The notes below the pieces were generated by a model, which saw only the letters and a list, made by a program, of their open reading frames with translations, made no database searches and was not told the origin of the DNA. From NCBI GenBank assembly GCA_030144725.1, contig JASKMD010000025.1, positions 744,001 through 808,000 of the forward strand: a stretch of 64,000 nucleotides of DNA, in the 5' to 3' direction. Positions 31,901-43,183 of this stretch are shown here, one piece after another (positions within the stretch are counted from its first letter, which is position 1; each line of letters begins with the position of its first letter). This DNA comes from Haematococcus lacustris (lineage: Eukaryota > Chlorophyta > Chlorophyceae > Chlamydomonadales > Haematococcaceae). Made by a program: the position numbers and the translations under genes.

Positions 31901-34058
31901 CACCAGGACCACATGCAGTTGACGGATGAGCAGTACGATGCCCGTGGGTTGCTTGCTCAGCAAGAGGTGGAGGCAGCTCTTGCGGCTGCACATGCCGCTA
32001 ACAAGCCACTGAAGGACGGCAGCATTGTGTACAGCGCAGCATGCCGTGGTGCCCGAGGGGTGTGTGTGGTCACGCAACACTTGAGCGACTTCGCTTCCTC
32101 CCTGGATGCCTTTGTGATGCCCACCTACCATACCTTTTGCCTGGGCGTGCTGAGGGACTTCATTGACTACCTGCTGTCCACAGCCAGCAGCTTGTCAGCC
32201 CCGGCCAAGACAACCATCCGTGAGCGCCAGGCGGCCTTGCACATCCCTACCGACTATGGACGCAAGCCAACGTGCTGCATTGACGACAGGTTAGAGCTGG
32301 AAAGGCAAGCTCAGCACGTAGGGGTCCCCTCTGAGTGCGTTACATATACTGGTTGCAGGGGGCATTGGATCATTGAGGACTACCTGCACTTCATCTTCAC
32401 CACCTGTACCATGCTGTTTGCTGGACTGTTGGACACCAAGCAGAGCCGTTTGCTCGGTTACCTTCGCACTGCAGCCCTCCACTACTTGCGCCCAGGCAAG
32501 GCTAATGCAAGTTGCAAAGGGTAGTAATCAATGCAATGCCCCATATAATGCCTGCGTTTCAATTGATGATGCACGCACGGCAATTGATAGTTGATCACAA
32601 TGTGATGGCCACTCAGGGTATATGCAATGTGTGCACGTTGTATATGCAATGTGAGCCACAATGCCATGTGCAGGGGATGATAAGCAGGGCACTCAGCAGG
32701 CCATGGATGCTGCCCACATGGCGATATGCAAGTACGCCTACTTCATGGAAGAGTGGAGCGTCGACATGAAGGTATGCTGATACGGGTTGTTGCCACGCAT
32801 CACAGCTACAGAATGCAACATGAGATAAAGAGGCATGGTGCTGATGATGTGCCTGCAGATTACGGAGGACATGTACAAACCGAACCTCCACATCCTGGAA
32901 TGCCAGTGAGATCTGCTGGGTGACCATTGGGACACAACCCACCACCTTCCAGTCCTTTACTCTTGGCCTCTGATTCGACCCCTCACCCGTCATTCGCAGT
33001 CACCATACCATACACATGGAGATGGGTGATGGCATACCAAGACAAACACTTGGGTGTGTTGTGTGCGTGAGTGCAGGAGCGGGAAGCAGGAGCAGCGGCG
33101 TGGCCTGATGCACTTGGATTTGGAGGTGTGGGTGGAGCGGCTGATGCAGTACTTCAAGTCGTGGGTGGGCACCCACGCCGTCCCCATGAACCTTGAGCTC
33201 AGCGTGGCCATGAAGGAGGAGCTTGTGCGGAAGGGCCGAGCAGAGCATACCAGGGGTGACTATGCGGACGGCGTGGGTGCGCCGGGTCTGGACTCGGTTC
33301 GTGGGGATGATGAGCCTGCAGATGATGTGGTGCTGGGCCCCACTCAGCGCTGTGTGCTGAAAGGCTGCCGCATGCCCCAGCCCTCAACTCTGGCAGGACA
33401 GCACAGCAAGACCCTGAAGGCAGCAGTGTTGACGTATGTGAAGTCGCAGCTCAGCATGAACGAAGACTTCCCCTGGACAGAGCAGCACGTCCACATGATC
33501 TTCCCCAGCATCTCAGGCGTTGCTCCAGACTACGATGACCATGTGCTGTTCTTCCGTCGGGCAGAGTGCAATGAGGAGGTGATCCACAGCAGCGAGTACA
33601 AGCGTGTCAAAGTGCGCAACAGCACCTGGATCCAGGCAGATTACGACTTGGGGGATGGCAAGACTGAGCACAACGCCGCCCATGTGCTGTTCTGGGTTCG
33701 GCTGCAGCACCCAGCACCTCCACAGCCCTCGCAGTCTGACAGTGGCAGCAGCGAGCCTATGTACCTGCGGCTGGCCGCTGCTCGGCTGTTCAACATGTCA
33801 AAGTCAGCTGCGGAGCCAGAAGCCAGCATTGCTTGCTACCACAACTATGGCCTTCCAGCCACTGACAGCAACGGCGAGGCAGTGGTGGTGCCCAAGGGCA
33901 AGAAGTCGTGCTTGGTCCGAGGTGTGGGTCCCAACAACCTGTACATGGTGGATGGCGAGACCATCCGCTACAAGCTGGTCTGCTGCTTCCCCCATGGTGA
34001 GGAGCATGGTCACATGATGTTCCAGCAGTATGTCAGCCCTACCGTGCGTGATGCATGA
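28920..34058 (+). CDS. Transposase of element A (CACTA/Plavaka-like), multi-exon
   Basis: Exons inferred from splice sites: 28920-29273, 29348-29404, 29490-29577, 29649-about 29718, 29820-30250, 30669-30746, 30840-31001, 31124-31396, 31489-31581, 31664-31772, 31843-32290, 32359-32493, 32672-32771, 32859-32907, 33077-34058. Features in order: an N-terminal Cys/His cluster (WRCIVSSCNRCRNGC...HANKYH, BED/zinc-finger-like); acidic exons; CPLCEERRF; LGMDFLTVNGQSVGVLGL; GHSSGCPCMACKW; MPTYHTFCLGVLRDFIDYL; HWIIEDYLHFI; NLHILECQ; LEVWVERLMQY. The order matches tnp2/Plavaka-type DDE transposases of CACTA elements. The same blocks occur in element C. A telomere-like tract fills the intron 30251-30668. 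The exon model is by eye and individual junctions may be off. Confidence 0.72.
30254..30600. repeat. Telomere-like (CCCTAA/CCCTAG)n inside a transposase intron
   Basis: A tract of CCCTAA, CCCTAG and CCCTAC hexamers about 347 bp long in the intron 30251-30668, C-rich strand on the sense strand of the gene. It ends about 70 nt before the acceptor at 30668. Confidence 0.9.
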
Positions 34059-34288
34059 ATGCAAGCAGGCATCCACCATGCCAGACATGACAATGCCAAG
34101 CATGGCATGACAATATCATGCCATAGATGCAGTATGGGGTAGGACACGTACTAGACAGCAACAGTGGAGTGCATTTAGATACATGCATCATGATGGATGG
34201 TGGCAAGGGCAGACCTGTTACACATTAGCAAAAGCGCATGAGGACACCTGTCGGCCTGGTATTGATTATGTAAGCATTGAAACAAGCA

Positions 34289-35340
34289 TCTGTACAGATT
34301 GTGAGTGCGCGTCTGTACAGGTTTGACAGATTTGCATCTGTGCAGATATCAATGATGCATCTGTACAGATAGCTGCGATGCATCTGTACAGATATAAATA
34401 GGGCATCTGAACAGATAGTAGGAAGGCATCTGTACAGATAGCAGTGAGGCATCTGTACAGATACAAAACAGGCATCTGTACAGATAATATGCTTGCATCT
34501 GTACAGATGGGAGCAAGGCGTCTGTACAGATACCAGCAAGGCAACTGTACAGATAGAAGTGAGGCATCTGTACAGATAGAGACGAGGCATCTGTACAGAT
34601 CGCAACATACTGTCTGTACAGATAGCAGCATAGCGTCTGTACAGATAGCAGCGAGGAATCTGTACAGACATGAGCAAAGCATCTGTACAGATAGGAGCAG
34701 AGTATCTGTACAGATAGAAGCAAAGCATCTGTACAGATAGGGGCGAAGCGTCTGTACAGATAAGAGCGAGGAATCTGTACAGATAGGAGCAAAGCATCTG
34801 TACAGATAGGGGCGAGGCATTTGTACAGATAACAGCGAGGCATCTGTACAGATAGGAGCAAAGCATCTGTACAGATAGTAGCAAGCATCTGTACAGATAA
34901 CAGCGAAGCATCTGTACAGATACAAATGAGGCATCTGTACAGATACCAGCAATGAATCTGTACAGATAACAGCGAAGCATCTGTACAGCAAAATGTAAAG
35001 CATCTGTACAGATAAGAAAGAGGCATCTGTACAGATAGGTGCAGGGCATCTGTACAGATAGGCGGCAAGGCATCTGTACAGATAAGAGTAAGCCATCTGT
35101 ACAGATAGCAGTGAGGCATCTGTACAGATAAAAGCGAGGCATCTGTACAGATAGTATTGAAGGATCTGTACAGATACCTCTAGCTTCTGTACAGATAGTA
35201 TGCATGCATCTGTACAGATAAACTTAAGGCGCATCTGTACAGATAGTATTAAGCTATCTGTACAGATAGCTAATGACCATCTGTACAGATAGCTTTGCAG
35301 ACATCTGTACAGATACCTACCTAGCGTATCTGTACAGATA
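34289..35340. repeat. ATCTGTACAGAT array 4 (A, right subterminal)
   Basis: About 45 units, period about 23 bp; spacers are variants of AGCAGYGAGGC. Three frames stay open for long distances (for example 34225-35205 on the minus strand), coding ICTD and LYRC repeats; these are by-products. The array ends 145 bp before the terminus. Confidence 0.95.
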
Positions 35341-35485
35341 CGTGGTTAGGAAAATCGCGGCCAAATTACGTCGCAACGGATGCACGGAGTTACGTAAGAC
35401 TTAGACCGTTCGAACGGCCTTCTACTCCTCTTTCCAATGAGCTATGGTTGGTCCAATCGCGACCGGTCCTTGTTTATCGTGAGTG
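35341..35485. other. Right terminal region of element A
   Basis: These 145 bp are the inverted counterpart of 39651-39795 at the left end of D: both contain CGACCGGTCC, GAGCTATGG, GGCCGTTCGAACGG and TTGCGACGTAA with few differences. The terminus is TTTATCGTGAGTG. The strong identity of the end sequence in A and D shows that D is a derivative mobilisable by the same enzyme. Confidence 0.85.
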
Positions 35486-38400
35486 TTAGGCATGTGTGGA
35501 AGGTTGCGGTGTCCTGGATCGTGGAGTTAAGCCACGCCCTCTTTGCTCTGTTGCCTTCCAGGTCTGGCTCTTCTCGCTGGGTGGCGCCCGTCTTGAGTGT
35601 GAAGCGGTCAATGGCATTGGGCTGCTCCCAAGGTGCCTTTCTAGGGCAGTGTTCCGGCAGGTATGTCCCTGATTTGCTACCTGTGGCGGCCCACGTTCGC
35701 GTAAAGTAGCGGTCCACTACCTGGACGAGTTGTGTGGGGTCTGTTGCCAGCGCACCAGTTCTGTCATCGTGTAGGGCTGTGATGGTGTGGCGTTTGCTCG
35801 ATGGTTGGAAGATGGCCTTGTTTGCTAGCCTTGGTTTGGTGTGAATGAGCTTCTGGGCAGCTGCTCTGTGTCTGTCAGCATGGATAGCTGACTGCTCTTT
35901 GTCATAGGAATGTAGGTCTGTTTTTGTGTGTTTGTAGGCTAGTTTTAGGGCAGTGTGGAAAGGGGTACCGTCTTTGTGGTACATCCGTATGATGTCTAGT
36001 GCTGTCTGCTTGGCCGCTGTAGGTACTTTGCAGGAGGGGAGGGGAGGCACATGTGTTAGTGCGTCGGTGATGGTGCTTCCCCTGTAGTCACTCAGGTGGT
36101 GCTGTGCATGCTTGATCCATAGGTGGGTGTGCCGCTTGTGGCTTCTGAGTTTGTTGCAGCCTCGCAGCCGGTAGTGTTGACCTGTGGCATTATGGGTTTT
36201 GGTTTGGCAGTTTTCTATTGCCACCTTGAGGCATTTGTCCAGGAGATTGTGCATATGGGTGGCCAGCTCATTCACAACTATTGGTGCACTGGTTCCATCG
36301 ATGTGGGTTAGTTGCTGAATAGATTTGGCGCAACTGTTGGTGATGGCTGCATAGTGTGCTTGTGCCGCTGTTTTAGCAGGTCTCAGGGTCGATTGCAGGC
36401 GTGCTAGGAGTTGTGGAATGTTGTTGTTCGTGTCTTGGCAGGCTTGCTTGAACTTCTCCTGGTCTTCTTTGCTGACTGGAGTTGTGAGCGCTTTTTTGCA
36501 GGTCTGTCTTAAGGTCGGCGATGTGGGTATGGCAGGTATGGTGAGCCAGTGGACGTGATATCTAGGGCCATAGTAAGGGGTAGGTGGTCGCTGAGCCCGC
36601 CTCCCCATTTGCTTGCGCAGGCTAGCAGCCGTAGTTTTGCGGGGCTGTTGCGTGTGAGGATGTCATCGATGCGGCTGTCCGTACTTTGTGGCTGGCCTGT
36701 TTCGTCTGCCTCCTTCCATTGCCTGTGTGTGGCTTTTCTATCTTCTTGTTGCACTGGCTGCAGGTTCTGGGAGTGCAAGAAGGCCCTGTACTCCATGTCC
36801 TGCGGGTAGGTGGTGTTGCTGCTCCTGTCATTGGGCCGCCAGGTGGCATTCATGTCTCCTATCATTAGGGTCTGTGTGCATTTAGGAGTGTTGTTATGAT
36901 TCTTGCATGGCGTGGCGGGCTGAGGACGCTGCTGCGTTGTGTCCTGATGGCCAGTAGGTACCTATCAGGATGACTGGCGTGGAGTTTGTGGGCTGCAGGG
37001 TGGCTGTGACCAGTCTCCCAGTAGTGTCAGCGGTGTTTGCTTTGGCTGTGGTTGCCACAGCTATAGAGCGCTTGACAGCTAGGATGGTACCTGCGGTGTG
37101 GTGGTGGCTGTGCCACCAGGTGTAGTCACGTAACATTGTTTGCAGCCATCTTGGGGCCATCTTGCTCTTCCTGCCTATCTTGGTCTCTGTGAGTACTAAA
37201 ATGTCTGGGTTGTCGTCCAGAATCAGCACTATGACGTCTTGTCTCTTTGTGTAGAGGCCTTGTGTGTTGAGTGTGCTGATTGTGAGGTTGCTGAGGATGG
37301 GTATGGGGTCAAGTGTGGTTGTTGGGTCTGTTGTGATGGCAGGCTGGCCTATACAGGCGTTGTTGTGGGGGTTGGTGCTGGGCGTGGGACCTGGCTCGGA
37401 GGGAGTCTTCGGGAAGAGGAAGTTGGTAATGCGAATTTGGCGCTTGGTGCTGTGGTCGTGGGTGGTAACTCTGGTTGGGCGGCGCTTCTTTGTCATGGGG
37501 GGCACTTGTTGCATGGGCCTGCTGGGGGGGGGTGGCTCTGCTGCCAGGGGTGGGGATGGGTTGAGGCGAAGGGTTGGGGTTGGGGTTGGGGTTGGGGTTG
37601 GGGTTGGGGTTGGGGTTGGGGTTGGGGTTGGGGTTGGGGTTGGGGCTGGGGCTGGGGCTGGGGCTGGGGCTGGGGCTGGGGCTAGGGCTGGAGCTGGGGG
37701 TGGGGGTGCCTGTCTGCGTTTGGTATGTTTGGTTGTAGGGTTCGCGGGGATGGTTCTCTTGGATCTATGGTTCAGGGCGGTATTAGGAGCAGGCATTGCT
37801 CTGGTCTGATGTGCTTCTGTGAGGTCTATAGGGGTCGTGTGATCGGCAAGGTGTGCGGCTAGGTCTTGAGGTGTGAAGCCTGCCTGGGGGTCTGCTAGCC
37901 ATATCTCTCTACGGACAAATGTTGTGTGCTCTACGTTGCCTGTAGTGATGGTCAGCAGGCTGCCCTGTAGGCGATGCCAGTCGAGGGGCGTGTTGAGCGG
38001 TTGTGGTGCGTGGCGTAGCGAGTTCAGCCAGAGCCATCCTTGTGAGGTGTGCCTTATAGCAGTCGCATGGCCGATGTCTTTGCCATCGCTACAAGAGAGG
38101 AGGATGATTGCGCTTGTGCATGTTGCACCTGTGTCTGTTATTGCACCAAGGATATTACCGGGTGTGATGCTGCCTCGGGGGAGGGGTTGGGTGGCGGGGT
38201 GTAGATAGGTATTATGATGTGTGCGGTGGAGGTAGTGGTTCAGTGTGACTAGTGAGAACTTGCCTTCTTTGTCGTAGATATGGCTTGTGTGCAATGCTCT
38301 CACTGCAAGCCCCATGCCTCGGGCTTGTTGTGCTAGTTGTTGCATGTGGTCCGCCAGGTATTTACAATGTCTAATGACTGCTTGATGGTCTATCAGCTTG

Positions 38401-38660
38401 ACTCCCATGGCCATGTTGAAGGCATGTACAAGGCAACAGTTATCATGCTGACACTCCATGTATGGGGGCTGGGGTCGGTTTGGCAATGTGTACCTGGGTA
38501 TGTTGTCTTCCTTATGACTTATGATGTGGCATACACCTTCTCGTCTTAGGGCTATGGTTTGTGTCGGTGTGGCTGCTGGGTCTGGTGAAATGACGAATAC
38601 CTCGTGGAAGGTTGTTTTGCGAAGAGGAGACAGCTCGTGAATTGGTATAGCTGCTTTACT
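35486..38660 (-). pseudogene. LINE1: non-LTR retrotransposon with Josephin-like protease and AP-endonuclease
   Basis: Reading on the minus strand from about 38660: a cysteine-protease domain with MECQHDNCCLVHAFNMAMG (Gln, then Cys five residues later), GHATAIRH (His) and WLWLNSLRHAPQPL (Asn). This Q-C-H-N set and spacing is as in Josephin proteases. Then a Pro-rich linker (AP and TP repeats), an AP-endonuclease-like domain (STLNTQGL, LVLTETKIG, GDMNATW, GLSDHLPL) and a linker. The frame shifts near 36870-36890 and again near 36540-36600, so the copy is inactive. It stops at 35485 where element A begins, just before the expected reverse transcriptase. Protease plus AP-endonuclease is the composition known from Dualen elements of Chlamydomonas. 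Confidence 0.72.
37573..37697. repeat. (GGGGTT)n/(GGGGCT)n minisatellite inside the LINE1 frame
   Basis: About 12 hexamers GGGGTT followed by about 8 GGGGCT. On the minus strand it is in frame and codes (TP)n and (AP)n, the linker between protease and endonuclease. Confidence 0.85.
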
Positions 38661-38739
38661 TTTTTAGTCTAGGAGCTTCCAATGGCCGCCAAGTTTTCTA
38701 ATTGCCATGCTGTGACCGTTCGTTTTACATAAGAAGTTA

Positions 38740-39650
38740 CACTCGTGCAAATTAGCGGCTGGCTGGCTGGTAAAACTTCAGAGTTAAGGTCTGAAACTTG
38801 GTATGTAGGTTGCTGTGATCTTGGGGAGGACAAGACTCTCTTGGGCCAAAGTGTAATTCTCAGTCGTTGGGGAGTTGTTTGACCAGGTGTAGGGCTGTGA
38901 CCCTGAATTTGGCTAAGGGAGTTGGCACCGTGTGACCAAAGTGACTTTTCATGAAATGTGAGTATGAGCGATTGTAAAGGGTGGTTACAGCTGCCCAACC
39001 TAGTAGGTGGCATGCAAAAAGTCCCAGCCAGTGATGAGATATGGCCCGTGTCCTAGGACCCTGCACAGGGTCCTAGCGTCATCATGGTCTTAGGACCCTG
39101 CACAGGGTCCTAGCGACCCTGTGCAGGGTCCTGCTGACCCTGGTTTTGGCCAAGGGAGTTGGCACCAAGTGACCAAAGTGACTTTTCATGACATGTGAAT
39201 ATGAGCGATTGAAGAGGATGGTTACAGCTGCCCAACCCAGTAGGTGGCATGCTAAATGTCTCAACCAGTAATGAGCTATGGCCCGTGTCCTAGGACCCTG
39301 CACAGGGTCCTAGCGTCATCATGGTCGTAGGACCCTGTGCAGGGTCCTGGAGACCCTGTGCAGGGTCCTGCTGACCCTGATTTTGTCTAAGGGAGTTGGC
39401 ACTGAGTGACCAAGGCGACCTTTCATGGAATGTGAGTATGGTCGATTTTAAACACTGTAGGTGGTTACAGCTGCCCAACTTAGTAGGTGGCATGCTAAAT
39501 GTCTCAACCTAAGGTTACAAAATAATCCGGCTGCATGGAGGCTGCATGAAGGTTTCGCAGAGGGATTGCGAAGGAGGCAAAGGAATTGCGAGGGAGTTCA
39601 GACTGCCCCGCCACGCTGGCATTCTGCATAATGGCAGCCAGGAGCAGCCA
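38740..39650. mobile_element. Element F' left part (AGGACCCTG family), interrupted by D
   Basis: The left terminus is CACTCGTGCAAATTAGCGGC at 38740. The following 910 bp match, inverted, 2400-3373 of element F, including the palindrome array and the CTGCATGAAGGTTTCGCAGAGG-type segment. The match breaks at 39650, exactly where element D begins, and may resume after 43183 (CAGGAGCAGC repeats). The right terminus is not found. Left flank is LINE1 upstream sequence. Confidence 0.7.
39053..39375. repeat. AGGACCCTG palindrome array (F')
   Basis: Pairs of AGGACCCTGCACAGGGTCCT units, repeated in two longer blocks (39053-39140 and 39290-39375) separated by a duplicated segment of about 150 bp that also occurs at 39400-39510. 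The block duplication shows that array and spacer are amplified together. Confidence 0.85.
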
Positions 39651-39796
39651 CACTCACGATAAACAAGGACCGGTCGCGATTGGATCGACCATAGCTCATT
39701 GGAAAGAGGAGTAGAAGGCCGTTCGAACGGTACAAGTCTTACGTGAATCCGTGCATCCGTTGCGACGTAAATGGGCCGCGAATTTGTCAACCACGC

Positions 39797-40092
39797 ATCT
39801 GTACAGATTCCTAAGGGTAGCTATCTGTACAGATGTCTGCAAAGCTATCTGTACAGATAGTCAATAGCATCTGTACAGATTCCTCCTTAGCTATCTGTAC
39901 AGATGCCCCTTTCAGCTATCTGTACAGATGCCTCTGAGCTATCTGTACAGATGCCTCGCTGCTGTTTGTACAGATGCCTCTCTTCTATCTGTACAGATGC
40001 TTCTTTGCTATCTGTACAAATGTTGGCTTCGCTATCTGTACAGACGCTTGTTTTGTTATCTGTACAGACGCTTGTTTGAGTATCTGTTCAGA
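39797..40092. repeat. ATCTGTACAGAT array 5 (D, left)
   Basis: About 13 units, period 22-24 bp, with spacers of the GCCTCTTTGCT type. The last units are variant (ATCTGTTCAGAC). Distance to the terminus is 146 bp, as in A. Confidence 0.92.
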
Positions 40093-42393
40093 CGCTTGTT
40101 ACATATCTCCTTGTCCAAACACCCCGCAACACCTCGCTACACCCCCGCAAAACACATGCATTGACGCTCAAACACCTCGCAACACCTCGCTACACCCCCG
40201 CAAAACACATGTATCGACGCTCAAACACCTCGCAACACCCCCGCAAAACACATGTATTGACACCCAAACACCCCGCAACACCTCGCAACACCCCCGCAAA
40301 ACACATGTATTGACACCCAAACACCCCGCAACACCTCGCAACACCTCCGCAAAACACATGTATTGACACCCAAACACCCCGCAACACCTCGCAACACCTC
40401 CGCAAAACACATGTATTGACACCCAAACACCCCGCAACACCTCACTCCGCTACTCCTAGACACATGTCTTAGTGCGCCATCACCCCGAGACACCTCCCTA
40501 TGGGAATGCTAAGCATATGCATTGATGCATCAACGACATGCAACACCTCCGCATAAGGTGACAAGGTGACAACACCATACAACACCAACAATGACATCAC
40601 CAACAACACCAACAACAACACCAACAACAACACCACACCACACCATGGTGACAACACAAGAACACAACGACACACCACACCACACCACAATGACAACACA
40701 ACAACATTGCAACAAGGCGGCAAGATGACAACGAGTATGGACGATACAACAAGGGTGATGCTACACTCTCCTTGGTAATGTACTACACCGGGTGCAACTC
40801 CATAGGCTCCTCTTACGTGCTCCCGCTATCCTTGACCCACCACGCTACCATTGACGCCCACCTACCACACCTACACCTATGCCATGTCGCACAACAAGCA
40901 CGGGCTGACAACCACCCAAGTGCTCCACCATCCAGCTATCGTCCCCTTTGGAGAGGGATGGGTAGGGTCATTGCGGTGTGTGTCCATGGCATGGCCAGGG
41001 TGGGCTGGGTGGGCTGCTACTACGGGATCCCACTCCAAGCTGCCCGCTCCGTGTTGCCCGCTCCAGATTGCTACGCCAAGGGTAGGGTAGGGAGAGGGCT
41101 GCTACGCCAAGGGTAGGGTAGGGAGAGGGCTGCAGCGTCGTGCGTGCGTTGTGGGGCGGGGGGTGGGAAAGGGGGGAGGTAGGTGGGGTGGCAAACTTGG
41201 AGGTGGTGGGACAGGGATGGGAAGGGGGAAAGGGGGGGAAGGGGGGTAGGGGGAAGGGGGAAGGGGGAAGGGGGGAGAAGGGGGGAGGGCTGACCATGGG
41301 ACCTGCAGTAAACAAGGAGCAACTTTGCGGTTAGGCTGGGCATCGGACCACTCATGTGCAAGGGCTGGCCACTCACACTTTGCTAGCGCCACTTCTATAC
41401 CTACCTGGCAGCGCCTCCATGGCTGCAGCTCCTGGCTGCTCCTGCGCTCCATGCGCCTGCTTCTTGTGGTAGGGTGATGAAGGAGGTGGTGGTGGGGGAG
41501 GGGAGGAGAGGGGCTGGGCTGGGCTGGGCTGGGCTGGGCTGGGTAGGGAAGGGGCTTTTTGTCTTGGCTACTACTCTTGGCAGCTGCTCATGGCTGCAGC
41601 CACAAGCTACTTATGCACACCTGCGCAACGCAATTACTCAACACCAAGACAAGGGACAGTAATAGAAGGGTGGAAATTAGAGCGGTGCTTAGACTCACCC
41701 ATTCTTTCTTGTTGCTTGCTACGCCTCCTAGTTGTGCCTCGCCATCGGTGCCAGCTGCTCCTCGCTGTTGCTCTTGGCTTCAGCTTGTGGCTTTTGCCCC
41801 TTGCAGCTGCTGATGGCTGTGGCCTCTAGCTGTTGAGAGCTCCTAATCACTCTTGGCTAATGCTCATGGTTGCACCGCAAGGCTGTTGCTCACAGCTACC
41901 TTTCCAAGTTTGCACTCCTTGCGGTGCTTACTTTGCACTGCACATGCACACGCAACGCAGCGCATGCCACATATGATGCACCCCCGATTGGGATGCGCTG
42001 ATCGCACCTTTGTCGTCGTTGTTCGTGCCCCCCTTGCTTTTCTTGTTCATCCGCTCCGCTGCTCCAGGCTGTTCTTGCTGCGCCTCCTGGCTACGACTCC
42101 TGCATAATTCCTGTAGCTAGTAGCTGCGCCTCCTTGTTGTGACTATTCGCGTATGGCTGTGAGGCCAAGGCGAGGGACCACATCGCGAAATCGCGAGTCA
42201 CAGCGCTTGATGTAGGCTAGTTGTTGCTGATCGTGGCCACTTATTAGGTCGAACGCTATGAGACGCGTGAGGCTGCATGGCGTGAGGCTGCATGGCGGTT
42301 TGCTACGGATTACGATGTCCAAGCAAGGCCATCGTTGAAGTTCTCAATGTGATCGCGTGGGCGTGATATGGTAAGACATTCAAACCCCCGGGT
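40093..42393. repeat. Interior of element D: dispersed repeats, no gene
   Basis: 40093-40450: tandem unit of about 59 bp, CAAACACCCCGCAACACCTC plus AAAACACATGTATTGACACC. 40560-40720: CAACAACACC tracts. 40960-41660: G-rich block with an intron-like cassette at 41303-41376 (-). 41700-42130: CTCCTGGCTGCT-type repeats. Order and content follow 306-2160 in element F, so both elements have picked up the same composite. No coding feature is supported. Confidence 0.55.
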
Positions 42394-43007
42394 ATCTGTA
42401 CAGATGCTCCTTGCTATCTGTACAGATACACCTCTTGCCATCTGTACAGATACAATTTGTCGACATCTGTACAGATTTAACCCTTGCTATAAGTACAGAT
42501 TGAATCTAGGGGCATCTGTACAGATAATTATAGGCATATCTGTACAGATACTTATTATCGCCATCTGTACAGATAACTACCCCCGGTATCTGTACAGATA
42601 CACCTATCGCCATCTGTACAGATACGATTTGTCAATATCTGTACAGATTTTACCCTTGCTATCTGAACAGATTTACTTTAGGGGCATCTGTACAGATAAT
42701 TATAGGTGTATCTGTACAGATGCTTTAAATCGCCATCTGTACAGATAAATACCCCCGGCATCTGTACAGATAACCTCTCAAAATCTGTACAGATGCTACC
42801 TTAACGCTATCTGTACAGATTTACCTTTAAATATCTGTACAGATTCACGTATCTGTACAGATATTCCAAAATAATCTGTACAGATGACAACAAGTGGTAT
42901 CTGTACAGATGCAAGGAAGGAATCTGTACAGATGCCGCATATCCTTGGGGCCATCGACAAGCATCTGAACAGATGGCGGGCCCATTAGACGGGCATCTAT
43001 ACAGATT
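42394..43007. repeat. ATCTGTACAGAT array 6 (D, right)
   Basis: About 26 units, period about 24 bp. A block of about 230 bp (42394-42625) is repeated with few changes at 42600-42780, so spacers recur in order (ACCTCTTGCC, ACAATTTGTCGAC, TTAACCCTTGCT, TAATTATAGGC). Terminus 176 bp further right. Confidence 0.92.
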
Positions 43008-43183
43008 CCCAAAAAGGGGGGGGTACCTCGCGCGCGGATCGTTGTATCTCCGCAACCGCTGCGAGTTAGGACTTCATTCAAGAGCGAGGTCCCCCTTAAA
43101 CTCAACGCTCTATCGTTCTATCGGAGCAGAAAGTCCTTCCGATGCAAAAAAGGCCCCCGCGTCGGCCTTATTTATCGTGAGTG

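Larger units (their letters stand above)
25820..35485. mobile_element. Element A, transposase module and right end (ATCTGTACAGAT family)
   Basis: The right terminus at 35485, read inward, is CACTCACGATAAACAAGG and continues with about 135 bp shared with the left end of element D (39651-39790, inverted). The module contains arrays at both sides (25820-26166, 34289-35340), a transposase gene, a divergent accessory gene and one small gene. No CACTCACGATAAA terminus exists left of 25820 within the window, so the left boundary given here is only the first array. LINE1 is cut exactly at 35485, showing that A is inserted in it. Confidence 0.75.
39651..43183. mobile_element. Element D, 3.5 kb, non-autonomous (ATCTGTACAGAT family)
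   Basis: The left terminus is CACTCACGATAAACAAGG at 39651 and the right terminus, read inward, is CACTCACGATAAATAAGG ending at 43183. ATCTGTACAGAT arrays lie inside both ends (39797-40092, 42394-43007). It is flanked by CA on both sides, in GGAGCAGCCA/CAGGAGCAGC, consistent with a 2-bp target duplication. The interior has only dispersed repeats. The terminal 145 bp match element A, so it can be a substrate of the A transposase. Confidence 0.85.

Noticed and set aside
34225..35234. Three long overlapping minus-strand frames (about 256-326 codons)
   Set aside because: Translations of the ATCTGTACAGAT array in three frames; palindromic units lack stops.
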